From contig NZ_CP081297.1 in assembly GCF_019711355.1 (NCBI RefSeq), positions 1,054,001 through 1,118,000 on the forward strand: a DNA stretch of 64,000 nt, in the 5' to 3' direction. The notes beneath the pieces were generated by a model. It was not told where the DNA came from. It saw nothing but the letters and a program-made list of their open reading frames with translations, and did no database searches. The position numbers and the translations under genes were made by a program. Numbering within the stretch: the stretch's first letter is position 1; the number at the start of each line of letters is the position of its first letter. The stretch comes from Qipengyuania psychrotolerans. Its GTDB lineage: Bacteria; Pseudomonadota; Alphaproteobacteria; Sphingomonadales; Sphingomonadaceae. This document shows, one piece after another, positions 38,208-48,588 of the stretch.

Positions 38208-38741
38208 ATGGGGAAAACAACTTCCCGCGAAAAGCTGCGCAGACGCCTCTCGCAATACTGGAAGCTCGAGCTGGCGAATGTCGTGTTCGTGCCAGCGGCC
38301 GTTACGTATTTGGCTTATGCGACCGGCGGTGGGCTGGGCCCACTGACCTGGCTTGTATTTCTGCCCATGTGCGGGCTCTTGCTGGTGGGCGGCCTCTACT
38401 GGCGCGGAAAACTTCACGCTCTCGAGGGGCGGCCCGGCAACTTGCAGTCCAGCCTTGCGCTGGCTGACAAGCTCGACAAGCCTCTGCTGGCTGGCAGCAT
38501 TTTGGCTGTCGGCTTCGCTGCCGCCAGCTGGATATATCCTTCAATTTCCGCATCCTTTGCCGACCGCTTGGCAGCAAGCGTTTGTGCTGCTCTCGCCGGT
38601 CTCGAATACGTAAATTACTATCGACGCCAGTTGCAGCATTTCGATCATGCGGCGGACTTCAAGCGGCTGCTCGCAGGAAAGGGTTTCCGCGCAGCACAGA
38701 TGGCAGTGGATTTGGCAAGGTATCGGGCGAAGGGGGTGTGA
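38208..38741 (+). CDS. Uncharacterised membrane protein after sdhA
   Basis: 177 residues with a basic N-terminus (TTSREKLRRRLSQYW) and about four hydrophobic segments (for example VVFVPAAVTYLAYA and WLVFLPMCGLLLVGGLYW). The C-terminus is cytoplasmic and charged. I do not recognise a family. It begins 27 bases after sdhA and its stop overlaps the GTG start of the next gene, so it is part of the same transcript. Confidence 0.75.
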   Translation: MGKTTSREKLRRRLSQYWKLELANVVFVPAAVTYLAYATGGGLGPLTWLVFLPMCGLLLVGGLYWRGKLHALEGRPGNLQSSLALADKLDKPLLAGSILAVGFAAASWIYPSISASFADRLAASVCAALAGLEYVNYYRRQLQHFDHAADFKRLLAGKGFRAAQMAVDLARYRAKGV

Positions 38742-39619
38742 CGATACTGCGCCAGTTGGGATCGAAGTTGATCGTGATCGGTGCCGCCGCGGGCCTGACA
38801 TCGTGCGCCACCGTAGCTCCCCCGCCGCAATCGGTAGGGGCAGAGCAGTTCTATACCCAGTACCTTTCGGCGCGCGGCATCCCGGTGCTTTCCTCAAGCA
38901 AGGTGGAACCGAAGGCGCTGATCGCCGCACGCGATATGGCGCGGGGAATGCTTTCCCATCGACCTGAATTCGCCGCGTGGCTCGCCGGCAACGACTACCG
39001 CGTCGCAATTATTGCTGAAGACGAGGCGCTACTCGACCTCCCGGACAAGGCGCATTGGACCAGGCCAGCCCGTGACGACCCCCGCCTCACACGGTGCGAG
39101 CTGAAACACTATGATGTGCGTATCGGGGCCAAAACAGACAGGCAATATTGGGACGAACGCGCACGCGGCATCGGGGGTGAACGCACTGCCGGATCGGAAG
39201 AGGACGTGCTGGGCCTCCCCTCATCGCGCTACTATGGCGAGACGATCTTCGTGCATGAGATGGCGCACAACGTCTTGTTCGCGATCCAGGCGGTCGACGC
39301 AGGGTTATTTGCCCGGATCGAGGCGGCGTATGCCAACGCGCTGTCGACCGATCTGTGGCTCAACGAATATGCGACCACGACTATTCAGGAATATTGGGCC
39401 GAGGGCACCCAGATCTGGTTCAATTCGAACAGGCTGGTGGTGGTGGATGGCACGCGCATTCTCAACCACGGTGACTTGGCGGCGTATGACCCCGCGCTTT
39501 ACGCTGCTCTGGGCGAAGCGTATGGCGACGGGCACAAGCTCAGGTCCGATCCGTTTTACATGAGCGCTGCCCGCATTCCGCCCGGACCCATACCGGATAA
39601 TACTGCCGAGGAATGCTAG
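38738..39619 (+). CDS. Lipoprotein with an anthrax-lethal-factor-like zinc metallopeptidase domain
   Basis: 293 residues. The GTG start overlaps the upstream stop (GTGA). The lipobox is GLTSC. The zinc site is HEMAH (near 172, in ETIFVHEMAHNVLF) and the downstream EYWAEGTQIWF (near 217) supplies the third glutamate, as in gluzincins related to the lethal-factor fold. It is probably an envelope protease of unknown target. The last gene of the sdhCDA-led run; its stop overlaps that of the opposing cyclophilin gene (CTAG). Confidence 0.75.
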   Translation: MTILRQLGSKLIVIGAAAGLTSCATVAPPPQSVGAEQFYTQYLSARGIPVLSSSKVEPKALIAARDMARGMLSHRPEFAAWLAGNDYRVAIIAEDEALLDLPDKAHWTRPARDDPRLTRCELKHYDVRIGAKTDRQYWDERARGIGGERTAGSEEDVLGLPSSRYYGETIFVHEMAHNVLFAIQAVDAGLFARIEAAYANALSTDLWLNEYATTTIQEYWAEGTQIWFNSNRLVVVDGTRILNHGDLAAYDPALYAALGEAYGDGHKLRSDPFYMSAARIPPGPIPDNTAEEC

Positions 39620-40248
39620 TCCGCTGAAATGGCTTCTACCCGCCGCGCGTCAACGATGGTGACGGGTTCAGCAAGCATCTGGCCCTTCATCCACCCTTCG
39701 CCCGCTTCGGGGTCGGTCGGCATCGCATGGATCGCGAGCACCACATCCCATCCATCTACGACCCTGCCGAAAGCGGAGTAGCCTGCCTGGCGTTCGGGAT
39801 CCTGATTGTCAGGATCGGCATCCATGAAGGGCTGTTCCCGCAATATGATGGAGAAATCTCCGTTCGCACTGCCCGGAGCGTTTCGCGCCATCGAGAGCGC
39901 CCCCTCGGTGTGCAGGACGCCGGTTAGGCTGGTCGGCTCGTGCGCGATGGCGGGGAGCACCCGGTCAGGATCATGTTGTGCACCGGCCTGGATGAGACCA
40001 TTCGGCGCATCCCAGTCCAGCGTCATGGCGCGGTAAAACACGGTACCGTCAAACCGGTCCTCATCGACGTAGCGCAGGAAATTGTTCGCGGTTATCGGCG
40101 CTCTTTGTGTTTCAAGCTCCACAGTAATGTCCCCCGCCGTCGTCTCCAGAATGACCAGCGTTGTTTCATATTGAGGAGGCTCGGCAGCGTCCTGAGCGGA
40201 GATTTGAGCGGAAATCAGGGCGAGCGGTGCGATGAGAAGCTTGAGCAT
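39616..40248 (-). CDS. Periplasmic cyclophilin-type peptidyl-prolyl isomerase
   Basis: 210 residues. After a signal peptide (LLIAPLALISAQISAQ) comes a cyclophilin domain: NNFLRYVDEDRFDGTVFYRA, LIQAGAQHD, TEGALSMARNAPGSANGDFSI and the C-terminal FGRVVDGWDVV. It speeds prolyl cis-trans folding of exported proteins. The ATG at 40248 gives the cleanest signal peptide; no strong ribosome site is seen. Divergent from blaI. Confidence 0.92.
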   Translation of the reverse strand: MLKLLIAPLALISAQISAQDAAEPPQYETTLVILETTAGDITVELETQRAPITANNFLRYVDEDRFDGTVFYRAMTLDWDAPNGLIQAGAQHDPDRVLPAIAHEPTSLTGVLHTEGALSMARNAPGSANGDFSIILREQPFMDADPDNQDPERQAGYSAFGRVVDGWDVVLAIHAMPTDPEAGEGWMKGQMLAEPVTIVDARRVEAISAD

Positions 40249-40394
40249 GGGTGAGGGGATAACGCACATCGCCGCAATATGAAATTGCCCAGTGGGTCGC
40301 TGTTGGTCGATTTTCTGGCGGCCTGCACAGATGAACGATTGCGCGAATTTTTCGGGCGCTGTTTGGTGGATATAACCGGGATTTAGCCCGACTG

Positions 40395-40429
40395 TTTACA
40401 ACCGTAGTCTTTACGTCTACAAACGTAGT
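40395..40429 (+). promoter_or_regulatory. blaI promoter with two BlaI-type operators
   Basis: Two near-identical sites, TTTACAACCGTAGT (40395-40408) and TCTACAAACGTAGT (40416-40429), each with a TAC-N4-GTA dyad, start exactly 21 bases apart (two helical turns). They cover a good promoter: -35 TTTACA (40395-40400), 17-base spacer, -10 TACAAA (40418-40423). This is the layout expected for self-repression by BlaI dimers. Confidence 0.75.
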
Positions 40430-40462
40430 CGGAATCGAAATTCGAGTCTGGGAGATGGGAAA

Positions 40463-40852
40463 TTGACGAAGCGCAAGCAGGCATTGGGCGACCGGATCAG
40501 CGAAGCCGAACACGCAGTCATGGAAGCGCTCTGGACGCAAAGTCCGCTGTCGGCTTCCGAAGTCTGCGACCGTGTCTGCGCTGCAAATGACTGGTCGATC
40601 CCAACTGTGAAGACCCTGCTGGGCCGGCTTGTTTCGAAGCGCGTGATCGGCACAGAGCCGCAGGGGCGCAAATTTCTCTATCATCCCCTGATCGAACGGT
40701 CCGATTACGTCGGCGGCGAATCTCGCCGTTTGGTCGATCGCCTGTTCGGCGGCCGCGCGGCCCCGCTGTTTGCCCAACTTGCCGAGAATGAAGCTCTCAC
40801 GGATGCCGATCTGGAAGAGATCGAGGCATTGTTGAAGGAGATGCGGAAATGA
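40463..40852 (+). CDS. blaI: BlaI/MecI/CopY-family transcriptional repressor
   Basis: 129 residues with the BlaI winged-helix: ISEAEHAVMEALWTQSPLSA, then VCAANDWSIPTVKTLLGRLV and FLYHPLIERSDYV. The start is TTG, eight bases after a GGAG site; the only nearby ATG meets a stop at once. It should repress its own operon until the membrane protease encoded next is activated. The next gene overlaps by 4 bases (ATGA). Confidence 0.92.
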   Translation: MTKRKQALGDRISEAEHAVMEALWTQSPLSASEVCDRVCAANDWSIPTVKTLLGRLVSKRVIGTEPQGRKFLYHPLIERSDYVGGESRRLVDRLFGGRAAPLFAQLAENEALTDADLEEIEALLKEMRK

Positions 40853-42504
40853 TCGATCTCTTGCGCGAATATTGGGACTGGTTCCTGTTCGATACGCTGG
40901 TCTGGACTGGTGTGCTGATCGCCTTGGTAATGATCTTGCGGCGGCCCGTCTCGCGGCATTTCGGCGCCGGGGCGGCTTATGCCCTGTGGTTCCTGCCGCT
41001 CGCCCGGCTGCTGATACCGCCGTTCACGCTACCCAGCTGGATGCGTCCGCTGGCGCCGGAAGTAGAAGGTGTGGGTTCGAGCTTTGCCTTGCAGCCTGAC
41101 ACCATCGCCATGCCTCTAGCAGACACCAGTGCAACTGCGCCCGTGGTTCTCGCAAGCACGCCGCAGCCCGCTGACTTTCTCACGCCGCTGCTATTGCTAT
41201 GGCTTGGCGGCGCGGCCGTTATGCTGGTTCGCCGGTTCTGGCTCTATTTCGAGCTGCGCCGCGAACTGCTCGAAGATGCCGTTCCTGTTGGCGAAGTCGG
41301 CTCGATCCGCTTGATCGAAACCCCGGCAATTTCCGGCCCTATGGCATTTGGCGTGATTGACCGCGTTATTGCGCTTCCCGAGGGCTTCATGGCAAGCCGG
41401 GCGCGGAAAGTTCGCGATCTCGCCATCGAGCATGAACTTTCGCACCACCGCGGTGGAGACCTCGTGGTCAATATGGCCGTGCAGCCTTTATTTGCCATTC
41501 ACTGGTTCAATCCGCTGGGTTGGCTCGGTTGGAGTGCACTGCGCCGCGACCAGGAGGCCTATTGTGACGCCCGTGTCGTCTCGGCCCGTTCGCCCGATGA
41601 GCGCGCCGCTTATGCGGGCGTAATCGCAGATTTTGCTCGCCGTCCGGCAATAGCGCCGCGCCCTGCGCTCGCTGCGCCGATGGCCTGCCCAGTTCTAGGG
41701 GACAAATCGATAATCCATCGTCTCAGGAGTTTATCCATGTCCGATATTTCGCCGCGTCGCCGCCTTACGGGCCGTGCCGCTGTGGCCTCTGCATTTCTGG
41801 CTGTCCCGCTGACCGCTTCGTTCTGCTTTGCCGAAGCCACGGCCGCGCCTGCCCCTCCGTCTGCTCCCGAGGCGCCGCCGGAGTGGGTCATGCCGGTATC
41901 TGCGGCTCCGCTCGCCCCGCCGCCGCCTGAAGCACCGCCCGCGCCGGATGTGGACCAGGACCTCGATGCGGTCATCGACATCGACCGAGATGTTCGCGTG
42001 GAGCAACAGGTCATTGTCGACAAGGACGGCGAACGCCGGGTTGTGCGCCGCTATCGCCGGGACATGACAGCCGAGGAACGTGCCGAGCTCGAAGCCGACC
42101 TTGCTGAAATGCAGGCTGATCTCGCCGAGTCGGCGATGAGCAGGGCCAATATGCAGCGCGAGATCTCGATCTCCATTGCCGAGGCACATGCCGATGCCGC
42201 CGAAGCCCGGGCCGAAGCGATGGAAGCGGTCACCGAAGCGCGCGCAGAAGCGGCCTTGGCTCATGAGTCCGCGCCGAAGGTAGTCCTGCGCTGCAAGGAC
42301 AAGACGAATATCGTTGCGACTGAAGTCGATGCAAAGGGGCGGACGACCATGTTCGTCTGCGAGGCCAACGCTAACCGGATTGCGCTTTCAGCAGTGAAAT
42401 CGGCGCGCAAGGCAGTGGCTGCCGATCGCAACCTAACCGCCAGCGAGCGCGCCGAAGCGCTGCGAGCTATTGACGAGGAAATTTCCGACCTGAAGCGCCA
42501 GTAG
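40849..42504 (+). CDS. BlaR1/MecR1-like M56 metallopeptidase antirepressor
   Basis: 551 residues. Four N-terminal membrane helices surround the zinc site HELSHH (near residue 195, in IEHELSHHRGGD) with the downstream RRDQEAYCDA. After a fifth hydrophobic segment (AVASAFLAVPLTASFCFA) comes a proline-rich stretch and a long charged coiled coil (about 400-480) instead of the penicillin-binding sensor of true BlaR1. It probably cleaves BlaI upon an envelope signal, but the signal may not be a beta-lactam. Co-transcribed with blaI. Confidence 0.88.
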   Translation: MIDLLREYWDWFLFDTLVWTGVLIALVMILRRPVSRHFGAGAAYALWFLPLARLLIPPFTLPSWMRPLAPEVEGVGSSFALQPDTIAMPLADTSATAPVVLASTPQPADFLTPLLLLWLGGAAVMLVRRFWLYFELRRELLEDAVPVGEVGSIRLIETPAISGPMAFGVIDRVIALPEGFMASRARKVRDLAIEHELSHHRGGDLVVNMAVQPLFAIHWFNPLGWLGWSALRRDQEAYCDARVVSARSPDERAAYAGVIADFARRPAIAPRPALAAPMACPVLGDKSIIHRLRSLSMSDISPRRRLTGRAAVASAFLAVPLTASFCFAEATAAPAPPSAPEAPPEWVMPVSAAPLAPPPPEAPPAPDVDQDLDAVIDIDRDVRVEQQVIVDKDGERRVVRRYRRDMTAEERAELEADLAEMQADLAESAMSRANMQREISISIAEAHADAAEARAEAMEAVTEARAEAALAHESAPKVVLRCKDKTNIVATEVDAKGRTTMFVCEANANRIALSAVKSARKAVAADRNLTASERAEALRAIDEEISDLKRQ

Positions 42505-42525
42505 CCCTGCGCACATGGACAGAGG

Positions 42526-42557
42526 GGGGCGCCCGGCACGAAAGTTCCGGGCGCCCC
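42526..42557 (+). terminator. Strong hairpin after blaR1
   Basis: A perfect 11-base-pair GC stem (42526-42536 with 42547-42557) and a 10-base loop. The following bases are not a T-run, so termination may need Rho or the hairpin may instead protect the 3' end of the blaI-blaR1 message. Confidence 0.6.
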
Positions 42558-42606
42558 TGTCTATGCCAAACGTTCACCCGAAATTCAATTCACCGCTCAC
42601 AATGCA

Positions 42607-42636
42607 CGTTTCGTCGTACGAAAAGGAGACGAAACG
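42607..42636 (+). promoter_or_regulatory. Inverted repeat over the creD ribosome site
   Basis: CGTTTCGTC (42607-42615) and GACGAAACG (42628-42636) form a perfect 9-base-pair stem whose 12-base loop carries most of the AAGGAG ribosome site (42623-42628). The start ATG follows directly at 42637. It could act as an RNA switch or as a regulator site. Confidence 0.5.
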
Positions 42637-44004
42637 ATGCGGGACAAATCCCCCACAGTGAAATTGGTCATCGCGGGCCTAGTCGGCCTTGTGCTGCTCA
42701 TTCCGATGCTGATGGTCTACGGGCTGGTCACAGATCGCCAGCATCAGGCGCGGGTAGCACAGGAGGCTATAACGGCAGGTGCAGGCAGCCCTCAGGTTGT
42801 TGCAAACCCCGTGCTCGCGGTGCCTTACCTGAGCACAAAGCAAACGCCTGTTCTCGTCGACGGTGTGACCGAGATGCGAACCCAGGAAGTGCGCTCCGAA
42901 CTGGTAATTGAGCCTGTTCAGCACTCACTTTCGACCGTTCTCGATACCGAGCGTAAGCGCAAGGCAATCTACGAAACTGTCGTATTTCAGGCCGGCATGG
43001 ACGGTGAGGCGCGTTTCGAATTGCCCGATGATCTCTCCAGCTTCGGGGTAAGCCGCGACCAATTGATCCTGTCTGAAGCGGTGATCCGGTTTGGCATTTC
43101 CGATCCGCGCGGTCTTCGCGGTGATGCCAGCGTCAAGATTGGCGGCAAGCGTATCAACCTCGATCCGGGTAGCGACTTAGCCAATCGCCGTGGCGGTTTT
43201 CATGGTATGATCGATTGGTCAGACGCTGAAGAGCTTGATCTCGAATATTCGTACGACTTGTGCGGTAGCCGCGCACTCTCTCTCAATCCGAATGGGGGTG
43301 ACACCAACTGGAAGGTCACTTCTGCATGGCAGCATCCGGGTTTCGCGGGCCGCTTCCTGCCTGATTCCAGCGAGATCGGCGACGAGGGCTTCTCAGCAAA
43401 CTGGTCGATTGGCAACCTTGCACTGGGCCAGCAGTCCAACGACCCTGACGTACGCGAAGCGGAAGCCTACGCGCCGGAGAGCCTAGCTGCCGAGCAATCG
43501 GAAAGTGCATTTGCAACAATCAACCTGGTCGAACCTGCCGATATCTATGCGCAGGTGGATCGCAGCGTAAAATACGGTTTCCTGTTTATCGGTTTCACCT
43601 TCCTCGCCTTCCTGCTGTTCGATGTCGTAGGCGGCGCGCGCGTTGCGGCGGCGGAATACTTGCTGACCGGGGCGGGGCTGGTGCTGTTCTTCGTGTTGCT
43701 GCTGGCATTTGCCGAAATGACCGGATTTGCGCTGGCCTATGTCATCGCCAGCTTCGCGATCATCGGATTGCTCACGGCATATAGCGCGGCTGTACTGGGC
43801 GGATGGAAGCGAGCGGGCTTCATAGGCGGGCTGCTGTCGGCCCTGTATGCAGGCCTTTACGTGCTGCTCAGCCTTGAAGAAGCATCGTTGATCGTCGGAG
43901 CGACCGCGATGTTCTTTGCGCTGGCAGCGGTGATGTATGCGACCCGCAATCTCGATTGGTCGCAAGCGACTTCTCGCGCGGATCCCGAACCGTCCGCGGA
44001 GTGA
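42637..44004 (+). CDS. creD: CreD-family inner-membrane protein
   Basis: 455 residues. One N-terminal helix (VIAGLVGLVLLIPMLMVYG), a periplasmic domain of about 260 residues, then five or six helices from FLFIGFTFLAFLLFDVVGG onward, the CreD layout. CreD contributes to envelope and beta-lactam stress tolerance in gamma-proteobacteria, where it is under CreBC control; no creBC genes are seen here. Linked to blaI-blaR1, it fits a cell-wall stress cluster. Confidence 0.88.
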   Translation: MRDKSPTVKLVIAGLVGLVLLIPMLMVYGLVTDRQHQARVAQEAITAGAGSPQVVANPVLAVPYLSTKQTPVLVDGVTEMRTQEVRSELVIEPVQHSLSTVLDTERKRKAIYETVVFQAGMDGEARFELPDDLSSFGVSRDQLILSEAVIRFGISDPRGLRGDASVKIGGKRINLDPGSDLANRRGGFHGMIDWSDAEELDLEYSYDLCGSRALSLNPNGGDTNWKVTSAWQHPGFAGRFLPDSSEIGDEGFSANWSIGNLALGQQSNDPDVREAEAYAPESLAAEQSESAFATINLVEPADIYAQVDRSVKYGFLFIGFTFLAFLLFDVVGGARVAAAEYLLTGAGLVLFFVLLLAFAEMTGFALAYVIASFAIIGLLTAYSAAVLGGWKRAGFIGGLLSALYAGLYVLLSLEEASLIVGATAMFFALAAVMYATRNLDWSQATSRADPEPSAE

Positions 44005-44060
44005 TCCTGGCGTGAGTAATAGGGCGCGGGCCACTGTGGTCAGCGCCCTCTATTTTCAGA

Positions 44061-44906
44061 TCAGCCGACGTTGGTGATCGCGTCACATTTCCTATCGTCA
44101 CCCTGCAAGCCCAGGCGCAAAGCCTGGCTGCGCTGGGCGCTGGTCCCGTGAGTGAAGTTTTCCTTGGAAACGCGGCCTTGCGTCAGGGTATCGTCACCGA
44201 TGGCAGCAGCTGCCTGCATACCCTCTTCGATATCGCCGGGTTCGATCAGATTTCGGTTCTTGCCAGCCCAGACGCCGGCATAGCAATCCGCCTGTAGTTC
44301 CATCAGCACGCTGAGCTGGTTCGCCTGACCCGGACGCGACTGCTGAATTGACCGGATTTGAGAGGACACGCCGGTAAGCGTCTGGATGTGGTGGCCATAC
44401 TCATGAGCTAGGACGTAATAGCGGGCGAAGTCGCCGCGGTTTCCAGCCATCTTCGCAAGTTGATCGTAAAAGCTGGTGTCGATGTAAATTGTCTGGTCTG
44501 CCGGACAGTAGAATGGACCCATCGCCGAGCTTCCGCCGCCACAGGCGGTGCGCACATTGCCACTAAAAAGGTCAAGCTCCGGCTGTTTGAAGGTGTCCGA
44601 ATACCCTTGTTCGGCGAAGGTGCGGCTCCACGTCTGGTTGAGCGACTGGAGCCCGTTGCAGGCTTCCCGCGAATACTGGCTGGAATTGCAGACCTCCTCC
44701 TCATTCGTATTGGTCGTCCCCGAAACTTGGGTGTTTTGCTGCATCCCCTCGACGGTGGCGGCAGTTTGCATCGGGTCCAGGCCGAAAACGAAATATCCAA
44801 TTGCAGCGATAATGATCGTCCCGCAGCCGATGCCGCTCGCCTTGCCCGCGCCGCCGCTGCTCGAGCGTACTTTGATATTGTCAGTATTAAATGGATTGAG
44901 CCGCAT
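44061..44906 (-). CDS. YpfJ-type neutral zinc metallopeptidase
   Basis: 281 residues. A membrane anchor (GTIIIAAIGYFVFGLD) follows a short N-terminus MRLNPFNTDN; the zinc site is HEYGHH (near residue 168, in VLAHEYGHHIQTLTG) and ELQADCYAGVWA supplies the further ligand, both hallmarks of the neutral zinc metallopeptidase family. The start at 44906 has GGAGG six bases upstream; the frame is open to 45008. The substrate is unknown. Confidence 0.92.
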   Translation of the reverse strand: MRLNPFNTDNIKVRSSSGGAGKASGIGCGTIIIAAIGYFVFGLDPMQTAATVEGMQQNTQVSGTTNTNEEEVCNSSQYSREACNGLQSLNQTWSRTFAEQGYSDTFKQPELDLFSGNVRTACGGGSSAMGPFYCPADQTIYIDTSFYDQLAKMAGNRGDFARYYVLAHEYGHHIQTLTGVSSQIRSIQQSRPGQANQLSVLMELQADCYAGVWAGKNRNLIEPGDIEEGMQAAAAIGDDTLTQGRVSKENFTHGTSAQRSQALRLGLQGDDRKCDAITNVG

Positions 44907-44983
44907 TCCTGCCTCCCCGCAATTGACCGTGCCGCGCTGCTGCGCGATGGCACTCCTGCTAGTCACAACACTTGAGGCCCGAA

Positions 44984-45739
44984 ATGTTTCTCGAAGGAAA
45001 GCGCGCACTTATTACCGGATCTACTTCCGGCATCGGACTTGCAACGGCGAGGGCCCTCGCGGACGAGGGCGCGCAGATCGTCCTGAACGGCTTTGGCGAT
45101 GCGGACGAGATTGCCACACTGTGCGAAGAGTTAGGGGCGACCCACAGCGGGGCGGACCTCACCGATGTTTCCCAAATCGAAGACATGATGGCCGGGATTG
45201 GCCGGGTGGACATCCTGATCAACAACGCCGGCATGCAGCATGTCGCCCCGGTCGAGGAATTCCCGCTCGACAAGTGGGACACGATTATCGCGCTCAATCT
45301 GACCGCTGCATTCCACACGACGCGCCTTGCCGTGCCGCATATGAAGAAAGCGGGCTGGGGCCGGATAATCAACACCGCCAGCGCGCATTCAAAGGTCGCG
45401 AGCCCCTTCAAGAGCGCGTACAACGCGGCCAAGCATGGCCTCGACGGTTTTACCAAGACGATCGCGCTGGAACTGGCCGGAGACGGCATTACCGCCAATT
45501 GCATCAGTCCCGGCTATGTCTGGACCCCGTTGGTGGAAAACCAGATCCCCGATACGATGAAGGCGCGCGGAATGACCCGCGACGAGGTGATCAACGATGT
45601 TCTGCTCGTAAAACAGGCGACCAAGAAATTCGTCCAGCCTTCCGAAATTGGCGCGCTGGCCGTGTTCCTGTGCCGCGATGAGGCGCAGAATGTGAACGGG
45701 GCGAACTGGAGCGTAGATGGTGGCTGGACGGCGGAGTGA
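44984..45739 (+). CDS. bdhA: 3-hydroxybutyrate dehydrogenase (SDR)
   Basis: 251 residues. The NAD site is TGSTSGIGLATA; ILINNAGMQHVAPVEEFP and SPGYVWTPLVENQI are characteristic of D-3-hydroxybutyrate dehydrogenases, with catalytic YNAAK. It oxidises 3-hydroxybutyrate, the product of short-chain PHA breakdown, to acetoacetate, linking to phaC/phaZ at 1.8-4.4 kb. ATG 44984 has a GAGG site six bases upstream. Divergent from the metallopeptidase gene. Confidence 0.9.
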   Translation: MFLEGKRALITGSTSGIGLATARALADEGAQIVLNGFGDADEIATLCEELGATHSGADLTDVSQIEDMMAGIGRVDILINNAGMQHVAPVEEFPLDKWDTIIALNLTAAFHTTRLAVPHMKKAGWGRIINTASAHSKVASPFKSAYNAAKHGLDGFTKTIALELAGDGITANCISPGYVWTPLVENQIPDTMKARGMTRDEVINDVLLVKQATKKFVQPSEIGALAVFLCRDEAQNVNGANWSVDGGWTAE

Positions 45740-45802
45740 GCCCCCACTGTCTCCGATCCTTTCTCCTTGGAAGTGGGCGTGGTGACAAGCTGTCAGGCAA
45801 GT

Positions 45803-45820
45803 TAGAGGGTTCGCCCTCTA
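45803..45820 (+). other. UUCG-capped hairpin between bdhA and guaB
   Basis: Seven base pairs (TAGAGGG/CCCTCTA) closed by the extra-stable TTCG loop. No T-run follows. It may end the bdhA transcript or protect an end. Confidence 0.45.
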
Positions 45821-45825
45821 GCTAG

Positions 45826-47346
<1,521 letters not shown>

Positions 47347-47349
47347 ACC

Positions 47350-48528
47350 ATGACACCCGCTGCGCGTGTCCAGACTGCTATCGAACTGCTCGATCGGATC
47401 ATCCAGTCCGCCCAATCGAAAGGCGCACCTGCCGACCGCATCCTAGCCGAATGGTTTCGCAATAACCGCTTTGCCGGGTCCAAGGACCGGCGCGCGCTAC
47501 GCGAGCTTGTCTATGCGGCCATCCGCGCCTGCGGCCCCGTGCCGACAACAGGCCGTGCTGCAATGCTCCGCCTGGCCGAGCAGGATGAGCTTATACGGGC
47601 CGTGTTCGATGGATCGAAATACGGGCCAGATGTGCTGTCAGAAGACGAACCTGTGGCCGAAGACGGCATCGCTCCGAGATGGCTGGAAGAACGCCTCGCG
47701 AAATCGGAGATTGACGGCGTGGAAGCAGAAGCGCTGCTGGACCGTGCCCCGCTGGATATTCGTGTCAACACGCTCAAGGCCGAACGCGCGACCCTGAAGC
47801 TGCCGGTAGAAGCAGAGCCCACGCAAGCGCCACATGGCTTGAGGATCCCGACCGGCACCCAAGTCGATCAATGGCCCGAGTGGCGCGAAGGCAAGCTGGA
47901 AATCCAGGACACAGGCTCGCAATTCGCGTGCCTTGCTGTCGGTGCGCGGCCGGGTGAGACAATTATTGATCTATGCGCCGGAGGCGGAGGCAAAACGCTC
48001 GCCCTAGCAGCAGCGATGGACAATCTCGGCAAGCTGATCGCGACTGACACCGACCGGAACCGGCTTCAGGCGCTGGCTCCGAGGGCAGAGCGTGCGGGCG
48101 CGACCAACATCGAAACCCGGTTGCTCAACCCTGACCGCGAAATGGAAGTATTGTCAGACCTGATCGGCCGGGCCGATGCGGTGCTGATCGATGCACCATG
48201 CTCTGGCACCGGTACGTGGCGTCGCAATCCGGAGGCGCGCTGGAGGCTCGATAACAAGGAACTGGCGCGGCTGACCGAATTACAGTCCCGCCTGCTCAAT
48301 CTCGCGGCAGGTCTGGTTCGACCGGGCGGCCGCCTGATCTACGTCACCTGCTCTCTGCTGGACGAAGAAGGTGCTTCCCAATTCGATGCCTTCTTGTCGC
48401 GACACGAGGACTTTGCAGCCAGTAGGCCGGATCTGGCTGTCGGCGTATCGCGCGGGCAGGGCACACGCCTTACTCCGCACCATGACGGCACCGACGGATT
48501 TTTCATCGCCCGTGCAGAAAAGTCGTGA
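47350..48528 (+). CDS. RsmB-family RNA cytosine-C5 methyltransferase
   Basis: 392 residues. An N-terminal NusB-like helical part, then a Rossmann methyltransferase with DLCAGGGGKTLALAAAM and the catalytic DAPCSGTGTWRRNPE, and a second conserved cysteine in VTCSLL. This is the RsmB/NOP2 pattern for m5C in 16S rRNA. Immediately after guaB, likely co-transcribed. Confidence 0.93.
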   Translation: MTPAARVQTAIELLDRIIQSAQSKGAPADRILAEWFRNNRFAGSKDRRALRELVYAAIRACGPVPTTGRAAMLRLAEQDELIRAVFDGSKYGPDVLSEDEPVAEDGIAPRWLEERLAKSEIDGVEAEALLDRAPLDIRVNTLKAERATLKLPVEAEPTQAPHGLRIPTGTQVDQWPEWREGKLEIQDTGSQFACLAVGARPGETIIDLCAGGGGKTLALAAAMDNLGKLIATDTDRNRLQALAPRAERAGATNIETRLLNPDREMEVLSDLIGRADAVLIDAPCSGTGTWRRNPEARWRLDNKELARLTELQSRLLNLAAGLVRPGGRLIYVTCSLLDEEGASQFDAFLSRHEDFAASRPDLAVGVSRGQGTRLTPHHDGTDGFFIARAEKS

Positions 48529-48588
48529 TAGCCTGCGTAAATGGCCAGTCCGCGCCCTTCTGCGTCTAAGTCGTTTTCGGAGACAATC

